DNA of 40,000 bases, from positions 1 through 40,000 of the forward strand of contig JAJZJW010000018.1 in the NCBI GenBank assembly GCA_021809845.1, given 5' to 3'. The DNA comes from a bacterium (GTDB lineage: Bacteria > SZUA-79 > Acidulodesulfobacterales > Acidulodesulfobacteraceae). Of the stretch, positions 9,034-16,936 are shown in pieces. The notes under the pieces are model-generated. The model had not been told where the DNA came from and ran no database searches. It saw only the letters and a program-made list of their open reading frames with translations. The first letter of the stretch is position 1; every line of letters starts with the position of its first letter. The translations under genes and the position numbers were made by a program.

Positions 9034-10860
9034 TCATATAATTATATTATTAGTTGTTTTAAGATATTGCAATATTTCTTCCATAGAGGTTATACCCGAA
9101 ATAAATTTTTCTTTTGCCGATTCGCTTAAAGTGACCATTCCATGGTTTTTAACGGCTAAATTTTCAATTTCAAATTCATTTGCATTTTTATAAATTAAAT
9201 CTTTAATGTCATCGGTTACCGTAAGTACTTCATATATTGCAATTCTGCCCCTATACCCTGTGTTCATACAGGCTGAACATCCTTTAGCCTTATATAATAC
9301 ATTGCGTTTTATTGTGCCGTCTTCAAAACCGAAACCTTTAAGCATTCTGTCGTCGGGTACATAAGGTTCTTTACATTCTGTACATAATTTTCTTACGAGT
9401 CTTTGCGCTATTACAAGATTAAGGCTTGATGCCACGAGAAATGGTTCAACGCCGACATTAATCAAGCGGGAAATTGTAGATGCCGCATTATTGGTATGGA
9501 TGGTTGAAAGAACTAAATGACCTGTTAAAGCAGCTTTTATAGCAATTTCCGCAGTTTCTAAATCTCTTACTTCTCCTACCATTATTATATCAGGGTCCTG
9601 CCTTAAAAATGAACGCAGCGCCTGAGCAAATGTCAAGCCTATATCTTCATTAATCTGAACCTGATTGATACCGTAAATATTATATTCTACAGGATCTTCC
9701 GCCGTAGAAATATTAACTGTTTTTTTGTTTAAATCGCTTAGAGCGCTATAAAGAGTGGTTGTTTTTCCTGAACCGGTCGGTCCCGTAACCAGGAGCATAC
9801 CATACGGTTTATGGATTGCATCCTGAAAATCGTTAAGCTGCTCTTCGGAGAATCCTAATTTTGTCATATCAAGCTGGAGAGAAGACTTATCTAATATTCT
9901 CATAACTATTTTTTCTCCGTACAATATAGGAAGACACGATACTCTTATATCGACTTCTTTACTTTCCACTCTTACTTTTATTCTGCCGTCCTGCGGCATT
10001 CTTCTTTCGGCTATATCCATTTGAGACATGATTTTAATTCTTGAACTTATTGCATTTTTTAGTTGTCCGGGGACTGTCATAATTTCATTAAGTTTTCCGT
10101 CTATTCTGAATCTGACGCGTATATTATTTTCATAGGGTTCAAAATGCAAATCGCTTGCGCCTCTTCTAATTCCGTCTGATATAACTTTATTAACAAATTG
10201 GATTATAGGTTTTTCAGAAGAAGACCTTTGCAATTCAGAAATATCAATTTCTTCGTTAGTATCCTCAATAGAAATAGAATCAATGTAGTCTTTATGCTCC
10301 GTCAAAATACTTGAAGCATTATAATAGGTAGATAAAGCTTGATTTATTTCTGATTCGGTCGCAAGTACCACTTCAACATTAAGTCCCGTATAAAATTTAA
10401 TATCTTCAAGTACAGTGACTTTTGTAGGGTCCGAAACTGCCAGATACAAAGTATTACCCTGTCTTTTAAACGGAACTACATGATATTTTAACGCGGTATC
10501 CGCCGGAATTAATTTGATAACATCAGTTGGTATTGCCGAGGAAAGAAGATTAACGGTAGCCGCGCCGAACTCTTTTGATAAAAACGAAACAAGTTCCGAA
10601 TCTTTAACAAAACCAAGTTTTGAAAGCTGCTTGCCTATACTGCCTCCCGTTTTTTCCTGTTCTTTAAGCGCCATTTCTAACTGATTTGCAGTAATAATAC
10701 TATTCTTAACAAGTATCTCTCCCAGTTTAGCATCCTGTAATTGTTGACCTTTTTTAATCCCGTTTCTTATCTTTTCCTGTATTAGTAAGGCATTATTTAT
10801 ATCGTCTTTTTTTACACTGCCGTGTTTTACTAAAATTTCGCCGAGTTTTTGAGATTCCAT
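9034..10860 (-). CDS. pilB: Type IV pilus assembly ATPase PilB with MshEN-like N-terminus
   Basis: PilB powers pilus extension. The C-terminal ATPase has Walker A GPTGSGKTT (360-368), Walker B DPDIIMVGEVRD (422-433), a His box and a four-cysteine zinc site (Cys493, Cys496, Cys528, Cys531). The N-terminal half contains MshEN/GspE-N type motifs of the form (K/R)LGxxL...L..aL..Q at about 5-28, 45-68 and 75-98. In known MshEN domains two tandem motifs bind cyclic di-GMP, so the first copy here looks extra. Residues 185-215 form an acidic Ser/Glu linker. No Shine-Dalgarno is visible before the ATG. pilT follows after 133 bp of AT-rich DNA. Confidence 0.95.
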   Translation of the reverse strand: MESQKLGEILVKHGSVKKDDINNALLIQEKIRNGIKKGQQLQDAKLGEILVKNSIITANQLEMALKEQEKTGGSIGKQLSKLGFVKDSELVSFLSKEFGAATVNLLSSAIPTDVIKLIPADTALKYHVVPFKRQGNTLYLAVSDPTKVTVLEDIKFYTGLNVEVVLATESEINQALSTYYNASSILTEHKDYIDSISIEDTNEEIDISELQRSSSEKPIIQFVNKVISDGIRRGASDLHFEPYENNIRVRFRIDGKLNEIMTVPGQLKNAISSRIKIMSQMDIAERRMPQDGRIKVRVESKEVDIRVSCLPILYGEKIVMRILDKSSLQLDMTKLGFSEEQLNDFQDAIHKPYGMLLVTGPTGSGKTTTLYSALSDLNKKTVNISTAEDPVEYNIYGINQVQINEDIGLTFAQALRSFLRQDPDIIMVGEVRDLETAEIAIKAALTGHLVLSTIHTNNAASTISRLINVGVEPFLVASSLNLVIAQRLVRKLCTECKEPYVPDDRMLKGFGFEDGTIKRNVLYKAKGCSACMNTGYRGRIAIYEVLTVTDDIKDLIYKNANEFEIENLAVKNHGMVTLSESAKEKFISGITSMEEILQYLKTTNNIII

Positions 10861-10990
10861 AATAATAACAATAAAAAATTAATATAATATATTATAAATT
10901 CAGTTATTATATTACCATATATTATGCAGTCTGTTGTATAAAAATTTTATCGTCATAGAGAAAAACCTATTGAGCCGGTAATTATGCTAT

Positions 10991-11026
10991 ATTTAATTTT
11001 ATTTAATTTTATTTAATTTTATTTTA
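10991..11026. repeat. 10-bp tandem array at the 3' end of aroE
   Basis: Three exact copies of ATTTAATTTT (10991-11020) plus a partial fourth. The aroE stop codon (11019-11021) lies inside the array, so the repeat reaches the very end of the gene. It sits in the 158-bp gap between pilB and aroE, where no terminator or strong promoter is evident. Confidence 0.85.
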
Positions 11027-11912
11027 TAGCACTTAGCGTAAAATCAAAAGCAGGTTTTTTGCCTGTCCATATATAAAAACTCTCGATGGCTTGAAAAATA
11101 AGCATTGAAAATCCATTTGCGGTTTTAATTTTATTTTCTTTCATAATTGACATAAACGGGGTTTCAGGTGGTTCATATGAAATATCTATAGCATAGGTAT
11201 TTTTGTTTAATTTGCTGAAAGGCAGAGATAATATTGTTTTAGCAGATTCTTCAGACGGGGTTGCAGTATTTATAATTAGATTGCAGTCATCGAATGCATC
11301 TTTAATTTTGCCGGAAAAAAAATCGGAATACGATGCAGATTGAATATTTAGCCAATTATTATGTTTACTCCATTCAGCCGCCGTTTTAACTAACCCCGCT
11401 GCTTTTTCCAGATTTCTGTTTATTAAATATACGCTCGAAGCGCCTTCTTTCAGCACAGAATATAAAACAGCTTTCGCAGCGCCGCCCGCTCCTATAATTA
11501 CAATTTTTGCATTATTTATATTAAAATTGAATTCATATTTAACGCTGTTAATAAAACCGCGGGTATCGGTATTATAACCCTTATAGATATTATTCTCCAA
11601 TTTTACGGTGTTTACGGCTCCTATCATTTCTGCTTCAAGGCTTAATTTGTCTAAATATTTTATAACCTCTATTTTATAAGGTTTTGTAATATTTGCCCCG
11701 TCCAGTTTAAGAGCTTTAAAGCCGTTAAATGCCTCCGAAAAACAATCCGGACTAATGTCAAATTTTTTATAGCAAAGGTTTAATTTTAAAATATTTCCAA
11801 GTTTATTATGAATGCGAGGAGAAGCGGAATAAGATATATTGTGTCCAAATATGCCGAGAACAAAAGGGCAGACATATTTATCTTGAAGATTTTCGGAAAT
11901 AATAAAATCCAT
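11019..11912 (-). CDS. aroE: Shikimate dehydrogenase
   Basis: NADPH-dependent reduction of 3-dehydroshikimate to shikimate in aromatic amino-acid synthesis. The substrate-binding N-terminus has IFGHNISYSASPRIHN (the SxS pair) and DGANITKPYK with catalytic Lys80. Asp116 in YNTDTRGF is the second catalytic residue. The nucleotide-binding loop is GAGGAAKAV (141-149), and DISYEPPETPF plus SMLIFQAIESFYIWTG close the fold. Length 297 aa is normal. It starts 5 bp after the DUF4388 gene, so the two are almost certainly co-transcribed. Its position ahead of pilB resembles Geobacter-like pilus loci. Confidence 0.95.
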   Translation of the reverse strand: MDFIISENLQDKYVCPFVLGIFGHNISYSASPRIHNKLGNILKLNLCYKKFDISPDCFSEAFNGFKALKLDGANITKPYKIEVIKYLDKLSLEAEMIGAVNTVKLENNIYKGYNTDTRGFINSVKYEFNFNINNAKIVIIGAGGAAKAVLYSVLKEGASSVYLINRNLEKAAGLVKTAAEWSKHNNWLNIQSASYSDFFSGKIKDAFDDCNLIINTATPSEESAKTILSLPFSKLNKNTYAIDISYEPPETPFMSIMKENKIKTANGFSMLIFQAIESFYIWTGKKPAFDFTLSAIK

Positions 11913-11917
11913 GAAAT

Positions 11918-12862
11918 TTAGACCGTTAGCAGCTGTTTGAGAAGATAATCAATTTTAGCCGCTTTTTTATCATCAATGAACATGTACACATACCTTTCTA
12001 TTTCATTAACAAGTTTAGTAAGGGATTGTTTATCAGAGTTGACATGACTAAAATCTACAGGAATTTTTTCGGCTTTTTTTCCTAATTGTTCATTTAATAT
12101 TTTTTTGATAGAATCTACGACGTCAACATTCGCAGCCTTAGTGTTCTGAGGCGGCTCAAGGTGAATGTACCCGCTTTGCGAAAGATTATATAATGTTTTT
12201 ATAATAAAAAAATCATTCTCAATAGAAAGAGCAATAATCTGATTAACAGTTCTTTTCCCGTCAATAAGAGATAAAACATTCCATATTGCAGGCGAAAGAC
12301 TTAATGGTCTTGAATTTCCGGTCCTGTTTGTGACAACGGAAGGAACATATTGTTTTGACGGTATTACTTTGGAAATGACAGCGAGTTCATCACGTCTTTT
12401 TTTTGTTTCTACAAGAACCGGAAGAAGATTAATAGGAGATGCAAAATTTATAACCTCCGGAAGAGGTTTCTCGTCAAAAGAAAATTCGCCGTTAGATAAA
12501 AACAGAATATAGTTAATAGTCTCAAGTATATAGTTAGAAATAAAATCATTTTCTTTATCTTTCGGAACAACGCCAAGTTTGAAAAAATATATATCGAATC
12601 CTGCCGTAGTTTTATAATAAGTTCTGTACTTTTCAAGCATTTGAAAATAATCTTCTTTACTGATGTCCAAATATTTCATTATAAATTTTTCAAGAATAGA
12701 ATTTTCCGAAATAGACAGAAAATTTAATAAACCGTCTTTGAGGAAAAGTTTAGCCGCAAAACTATCAAAACGAAGGTTTAAAACACCGGTCTTTTTTGAT
12801 ATATCCAAAAATTTTAGTACATCAAAGAGTTCTAAATTTGTTATATTTCCTTTAACATCCAT
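11918..12862 (-). CDS. DUF4388 domain protein (regulatory, function unknown)
   Basis: The N-terminus (MDVKGNITNLELFDVLKFLD, then TGVLNLRF and AKLFLKDGLLNFLSI) matches the DUF4388/PatA-like N-terminal domain found in many delta-proteobacterial and cyanobacterial signalling proteins. A second region around residues 185-240 (AIWNVLSLIDGKRTVNQIIA...LYNLSQSGYIHLE) looks like a small winged-helix module common in DUF4388 proteins. No enzymatic motif or membrane segment is visible. It begins 4 bp after the small membrane protein and ends 5 bp before aroE. The location just upstream of the pil motor genes suggests, but does not prove, a role in pilus or gliding regulation. Confidence 0.75.
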   Translation of the reverse strand: MDVKGNITNLELFDVLKFLDISKKTGVLNLRFDSFAAKLFLKDGLLNFLSISENSILEKFIMKYLDISKEDYFQMLEKYRTYYKTTAGFDIYFFKLGVVPKDKENDFISNYILETINYILFLSNGEFSFDEKPLPEVINFASPINLLPVLVETKKRRDELAVISKVIPSKQYVPSVVTNRTGNSRPLSLSPAIWNVLSLIDGKRTVNQIIALSIENDFFIIKTLYNLSQSGYIHLEPPQNTKAANVDVVDSIKKILNEQLGKKAEKIPVDFSHVNSDKQSLTKLVNEIERYVYMFIDDKKAAKIDYLLKQLLTV

Positions 12863-12866
12863 AATA

Positions 12867-13199
12867 TTATTTTCGAACCTCTAATTCTTTAATTAAGTGA
12901 AAAATAAATCTATTAACTACTGCTACAAATATTGAACCAAAAAATAGAACTAAAGAAATAAGAAAATATGACAAATCCATGTTAGTCAAATATGAAATAA
13001 AAAAGAAACTCCCTGCTTCGGCTAAAAAGAAAAACAGCATAAAGACAAACATAATAGCAAGCCATTTTCCTACAAAGCCTCCCGGAATTCTTTTTTTAAG
13101 GGAAGAGGCTACAATCATATTGACAAGCATTATTAAAGCACCAAATAATATAAGAATGTAAAACAGATTTTTAAAATTTAACAAAGTTAATGATCCCAC
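12867..13199 (-). CDS. Small membrane protein, unknown function
   Basis: 110-residue protein with three strongly hydrophobic segments (about 10-30, 45-70 and 77-97) and a short charged tail (LIKELEVRK). I do not recognise the family. The start is a GTG with an excellent Shine-Dalgarno (GGAGG, 7-nt spacer), which supports translation. It is the first gene of the minus-strand run towards aroE and the pil genes, 4 bp ahead of the DUF4388 gene. Confidence 0.7.
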   Translation of the reverse strand: MGSLTLLNFKNLFYILILFGALIMLVNMIVASSLKKRIPGGFVGKWLAIMFVFMLFFFLAEAGSFFFISYLTNMDLSYFLISLVLFFGSIFVAVVNRFIFHLIKELEVRK

Positions 13200-13558
13200 C
13201 TCTTAACCTCCAAATTACTTAGCGTTATATTATTGTTAAATTATTGTTAAATTATTAATTATAATTTATACATAAATAGACAAATAGTCAACATATAAAT
13301 TTTATATTTATTATATAGTGAATTATTATTTATTATATTTTTATATATATTATATTACATCTAAAATTTTATGCAATAAATTATTATTTAATTTTTGTTT
13401 TTTTTTGATTTTTCTCTCTCCTCATAAATTTGCCATGTCTAATAAATATAAAATTGCAAATTATTGCTTTTAATCACAGTAATGCCGTTTATATAAAAAT
13501 TTGAAATTATAATTTGCCGCTTTTAATTTAATAAATAATAGATTATAATTAAAGTATT
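13200..13558. other. Divergent AT-rich intergenic region
   Basis: 359 bp without a credible gene, between the divergent 110-aa membrane protein gene and xseB. It must hold promoters for both directions. For the minus side TTGACT (13286-13291, reverse strand) with an A+T-rich -10 near 13263-13270 is a candidate. For xseB, TATAAT (13544-13549) lies only 10 bp before the ATG. An 11-bp direct repeat (AAATTATTGTT type) occurs near 13232-13256. No structured RNA is recognised. Confidence 0.5.
13263..13291 (-). promoter_or_regulatory. Candidate sigma-70-type promoter for the membrane protein/DUF4388/aroE run
   Basis: On the minus strand, TTGACT is followed by 17 bp to TAAATT or 15 bp to TATAAA. It lies about 65 bp upstream of the GTG start at 13199. 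The match is moderate, and in such AT-rich DNA chance matches are common. Confidence 0.3.
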
Positions 13559-13870
13559 ATGAATATAAATATTAAAGATCTAAACAAATTGAGCTTTGAA
13601 GAAGCTTTAAAAAAACTTGAAGAAAATGTCGCTAACCTTGAAAAAGGCGATCTCGGTCTTGAAGAATCGCTTAAAATTTATGAAGAAGGGGTTATATATT
13701 CTAAATACTGCATTAATAAATTGGACGCTGCCGAAAAAAAAGTCGAAGAATTAATGTCCGATAAAGACGGCGGCATAAAAATAAAACCTTTAGACAATGT
13801 AGATGCCATAGAAAATATAGCCGGTAATGATAATATCGATGGCAATACCAATGACAATGATGGTGCTTAG
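13559..13870 (+). CDS. xseB: Exodeoxyribonuclease VII small subunit
   Basis: XseB combines with XseA to degrade single-stranded DNA. The helical hairpin FEEALKKLEENVANLEKGDLGLEESLKIYEEG and the following CINKLDAAEKKVEEL are the family core (residues 8-68). The last 30 residues are an Asp/Asn-rich tail beyond the normal length of about 80. No Shine-Dalgarno precedes the ATG, and TATAAT lies 10 bp upstream, so the message could be leaderless. The order xseB-ispA-dxs-tlyA is common in bacteria. xseA is not in the window. Confidence 0.93.
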   Translation: MNINIKDLNKLSFEEALKKLEENVANLEKGDLGLEESLKIYEEGVIYSKYCINKLDAAEKKVEELMSDKDGGIKIKPLDNVDAIENIAGNDNIDGNTNDNDGA

Positions 13871-13875
13871 CACCA
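13861..13875 (+). other. Short hairpin enclosing the xseB stop codon
   Basis: TGGTGC and GCACCA form a perfect 6-bp stem with a TTA loop; the xseB TAG stop (13868-13870) overlaps the loop and the first base of the 3' stem arm. No T-tract follows, so it is not a typical intrinsic terminator. It may affect termination or decay, or be chance. Confidence 0.4.
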
Positions 13876-13947
13876 AATAAGTCTGATAATAATTAATAAT
13901 TAATAAGTTTTGCAACCCAATCTTAAAAAATTGAAATTTAATTTTAT

Positions 13948-14892
13948 ATGCACTTAATAGAAGATTATATTGAACAAAACAAAGAAATTATCAATAATTT
14001 TTTGTATGCGTATTTTCAAAAAAATTATAATAATAAGTGCGGTTATTTACCAAAAGAAAATACATTAACAAAAAAATCCAGCGATTTTTCAATAAATGAT
14101 GCGATGTATTACACAGTCTCTCTAGGAGGCAAAAGAATTCGTCCTATTTTTTTACTTATAACTGCGGAATGCTTAGGTTTTAAAAATAAGGCACTATTGC
14201 TTCCGTTTGCATGCTCAATTGAACTTATACATTCGTATTCTCTTATACACGACGATTTGCCCGCAATGGACAACGATACTCTAAGAAGGGGAAAACCTAC
14301 AAACCATATAGTTTTTGGCGAAGCCGCCGCAATTCTTGCAGGAGATGCATTGCTTTCGGAAGCCTTTATAATGATTTCAGGTAACGAATATATTAAATAT
14401 TTTAAATGCGATAATATATTAAAAATAATTCAAGAACTGTCTTTTTTGTCGGGTGCGGGAGGTTTGGTTGGGGGGCAGTTTCTAGACATAATAAATTCGG
14501 GTATATCTATTGATAATAGCGTACTTACGGAAATACACGATAAAAAAACCGCCGCTCTTATAAAAGCTGCCTGCGCCATGGGCGGAATTCTCGGAGGGGC
14601 GGATGACAGTCTCATAACAGATTTGAAAAATTACGGAACTTATTTAGGACTTGCCTTTCAAGCATTAGACGACTTGTTGGACATAACTGGCAGCAGTAAA
14701 ATTACAGGAAAGACCTCAGGAATTGACAAAAACAATCAAAAATCAAATATTGCGTCAATGCTCGGCATTGAAGAAACTAAAAAATTAATAAAAGAATATA
14801 CTGAAAAAGGGATATCCTGTCTTGATAAATCAAATATAAATTTTAATATGTTGAAAGATTTTTCGTATTATTTGACAAAACGGACAAACTAA
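13948..14892 (+). CDS. ispA: Polyprenyl synthetase, farnesyl diphosphate synthase type
   Basis: Condenses IPP with allylic diphosphates to make FPP for quinones and undecaprenyl carriers. GGKRIRP (60-66), the first Asp-rich motif DDLPAMD (102-108) in the context IELIHSYSLIHDDLPAMDND, GGQFLDI and the second motif FQALDDLLDI are all present. The spacing before the first motif fits bacterial FPP/GPP synthases. Length 314 aa is slightly above the usual 290-300, mainly from an N-terminal Asn/Lys-rich stretch. The final 14 codons and stop lie in copy 1 of a perfect 70-bp tandem duplication. dxs follows, as in many bacteria. Confidence 0.94.
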   Translation: MHLIEDYIEQNKEIINNFLYAYFQKNYNNKCGYLPKENTLTKKSSDFSINDAMYYTVSLGGKRIRPIFLLITAECLGFKNKALLLPFACSIELIHSYSLIHDDLPAMDNDTLRRGKPTNHIVFGEAAAILAGDALLSEAFIMISGNEYIKYFKCDNILKIIQELSFLSGAGGLVGGQFLDIINSGISIDNSVLTEIHDKKTAALIKAACAMGGILGGADDSLITDLKNYGTYLGLAFQALDDLLDITGSSKITGKTSGIDKNNQKSNIASMLGIEETKKLIKEYTEKGISCLDKSNINFNMLKDFSYYLTKRTN

Positions 14893-14989
14893 AAATTAAT
14901 AATATTTATAAAATAACTTGTTGAAAGATTTTTCGTATTATTTGACAAAACGGACAAACTAAAAATTAATAATATTTATAAAATAACTT
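14849..14989 (+). repeat. Perfect 70-bp tandem duplication spanning the end of ispA
   Basis: 14849-14918 is repeated without a mismatch at 14919-14988 (one further base, 14989, also fits). Copy 1 holds the last ispA codons, the stop and 26 bp of downstream sequence. Copy 2 therefore carries a dead copy of the ispA tail in the ispA-dxs gap. A recent slippage event is likely; an assembly artefact cannot be excluded. Confidence 0.95.
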
Positions 14990-15007
14990 TATGAGAAAAT
15001 AAAACTA

Positions 15008-16936
15008 ATGATATTAGATAGTATAAACGATGTTAATGATATTAAAAAAATAAATTCGGCTGAACTTAACTCACTGGCAAACGAAATCCGTAAAGAAATT
15101 ATTTCAGTATGCTCAACAAACGGCGGACATCTTGCTTCAAGTCTGGGCGTTGTTGAACTGACAATTGCCTTATTAAAATCATTTGACATAAAAAAAAATG
15201 ATAAAATTATTTGGGATGTAGGACATCAATCTTATGCATACAAGCTGCTCACCGGCAGACGCGATAAATTCCATTCCATTAGAAAATTGGGCGGTTTATC
15301 CGGTTTTCCGTCTATAAACGAAAGCAAATATGATTTTTTTGGAACAGGTCATGCCGGCACCTCCATTTCTGCTGCATTAGGAATGGCTGTTGCAGATGAT
15401 ATAATAAAAAAAAACAGTGGCGATGGTCGAATTATTGCTGTAATAGGGGATGCCTCCATTTCTAACGGACTGGCTCTTGAAGGTCTTAATCACGCCGGCG
15501 CAATGAAAAAAGACATTATAGTTATACTTAACGATAATGAAATGTCAATATCTAAAAGCGTAGGTGCTTTTTCAAATTATCTTAATAAAATTTTAACCGG
15601 AGAGATTTACATAAAATTTAGGAACGAAACGGAAAAATTTTTAAAGTCTATACCTCTTTTAGGTTTGCAATTTGCAAAACTAGCTTCTAAAACTGAAGAA
15701 TTGTTTAAAAACATGATAGGTCCGGGCATTATATTTGAAGAACTCGGTTTTACATATATAGGACCTATAGATGGACATAATATAGAATATTTGCTGAGCG
15801 CATTTGAAAATATTAAAAAAATAAAAAAACCTATTCTGCTCCATGTTATTACCCAAAAAGGCAAAGGCTATGGACCTTCCGAAAACAATCCCTCATTATT
15901 TCACGGTATTTCGGCATTTGATAAAAGTACAGGGGTAATGCTCAAAAAAACCGGAAATATAACATTTGGAGAGATCGCAAGCAATTTTTTGATTAAATTA
16001 GCTAAAAATAATGAAAATATCATCGCTGTAACAGCCGCTATGACCGAAGGAACAGGTCTTTCTAATTTTGCAAAAATATATCCCGACAGATTTTTTGATG
16101 TAGGAATACAAGAAGAACATGCGGTTACATTTTCCGCTGGAGCCGCTGCGAACGGGCTTAGACCTTTTTTCTTTATTTATTCCACATTTCTTCAGAGGTC
16201 TCTTGACCAGATAATTCATGATGTTTGTCTGCAGAATCTGCCCGTTGTTTTTTGTATAGACAGGGCTGGCATCGCAGGAGAAGACGGCGCTACCCATCAA
16301 GGTATATTTGATTTGTCGTACTTAGGCTATATTCCTAATTTAGTTATAATGTGTCCCAAGGACTCCGATGAACTCATGAAAATGCTTAAAAGCTCCATTT
16401 ATTACAATAAACCTGTTGCACTCAGATATCCAAAAAGCGAAATGCCTTATTTTGAAACACCGGAAACTGACGGCGTAGCCATAATTAAAGAAGGGGAATT
16501 TGAAACTTTAATTGCCCATTTTGAATATATTATTGTAAGCGTTGGGCTACAAACAACTATGCTTGAGAAAATATTAAATGAAATTAATAACAATAATAAA
16601 AATAGCAGCACATTTATAAAACCGCTCGGTCTTATTAATGCCAGATTCGTTTCGCCTATATCAAATGACCTAATAAGTAAAATAAAATACGCAAAAAAAA
16701 TAATGACCGTTGAAGAAAATGTTGAATTTTCAGGGTTTGGGTCAAAAATTATTACTTTATTATCCGACTCTGATAATTTATCAAATAGTGCATTAAATTT
16801 TAAATATAAAATTGTTTCTTTGGGAAATAATTTTATTGAACATGGCTCTAGAAAAGAACTGCTTTCGCTTTCGGGATTTTCAGAAGACGGTTTTAAGATA
16901 ATTATAAATGAATTTTTCTTTTCCGAAAATAAATAA
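15008..16936 (+). CDS. dxs: 1-deoxy-D-xylulose-5-phosphate synthase
   Basis: Thiamine-diphosphate enzyme joining pyruvate and glyceraldehyde-3-phosphate, the first step of the MEP isoprenoid pathway. Visible motifs are NGGHLASSLGVVE (His41), WDVGHQSYAYKLLTGR (His73), the ThDP site GDASISNGLALEGLNHAG...NDNEMSIS (about 145-180), the catalytic GIQEEHAVTFSAG (Glu near 371) and DRAGIAGEDGATHQG. Length 642 aa is normal. The start has no clear Shine-Dalgarno. It stands between ispA and tlyA. Its 3' end overlaps tlyA by 29 bp if tlyA uses its first ATG. Confidence 0.96.
   Translation: MILDSINDVNDIKKINSAELNSLANEIRKEIISVCSTNGGHLASSLGVVELTIALLKSFDIKKNDKIIWDVGHQSYAYKLLTGRRDKFHSIRKLGGLSGFPSINESKYDFFGTGHAGTSISAALGMAVADDIIKKNSGDGRIIAVIGDASISNGLALEGLNHAGAMKKDIIVILNDNEMSISKSVGAFSNYLNKILTGEIYIKFRNETEKFLKSIPLLGLQFAKLASKTEELFKNMIGPGIIFEELGFTYIGPIDGHNIEYLLSAFENIKKIKKPILLHVITQKGKGYGPSENNPSLFHGISAFDKSTGVMLKKTGNITFGEIASNFLIKLAKNNENIIAVTAAMTEGTGLSNFAKIYPDRFFDVGIQEEHAVTFSAGAAANGLRPFFFIYSTFLQRSLDQIIHDVCLQNLPVVFCIDRAGIAGEDGATHQGIFDLSYLGYIPNLVIMCPKDSDELMKMLKSSIYYNKPVALRYPKSEMPYFETPETDGVAIIKEGEFETLIAHFEYIIVSVGLQTTMLEKILNEINNNNKNSSTFIKPLGLINARFVSPISNDLISKIKYAKKIMTVEENVEFSGFGSKIITLLSDSDNLSNSALNFKYKIVSLGNNFIEHGSRKELLSLSGFSEDGFKIIINEFFFSENK

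Noticed and set aside
15998-16300. 100-codon minus-strand frame
   Set aside because: It is antisense to the dxs catalytic core; composition mirrors that gene.
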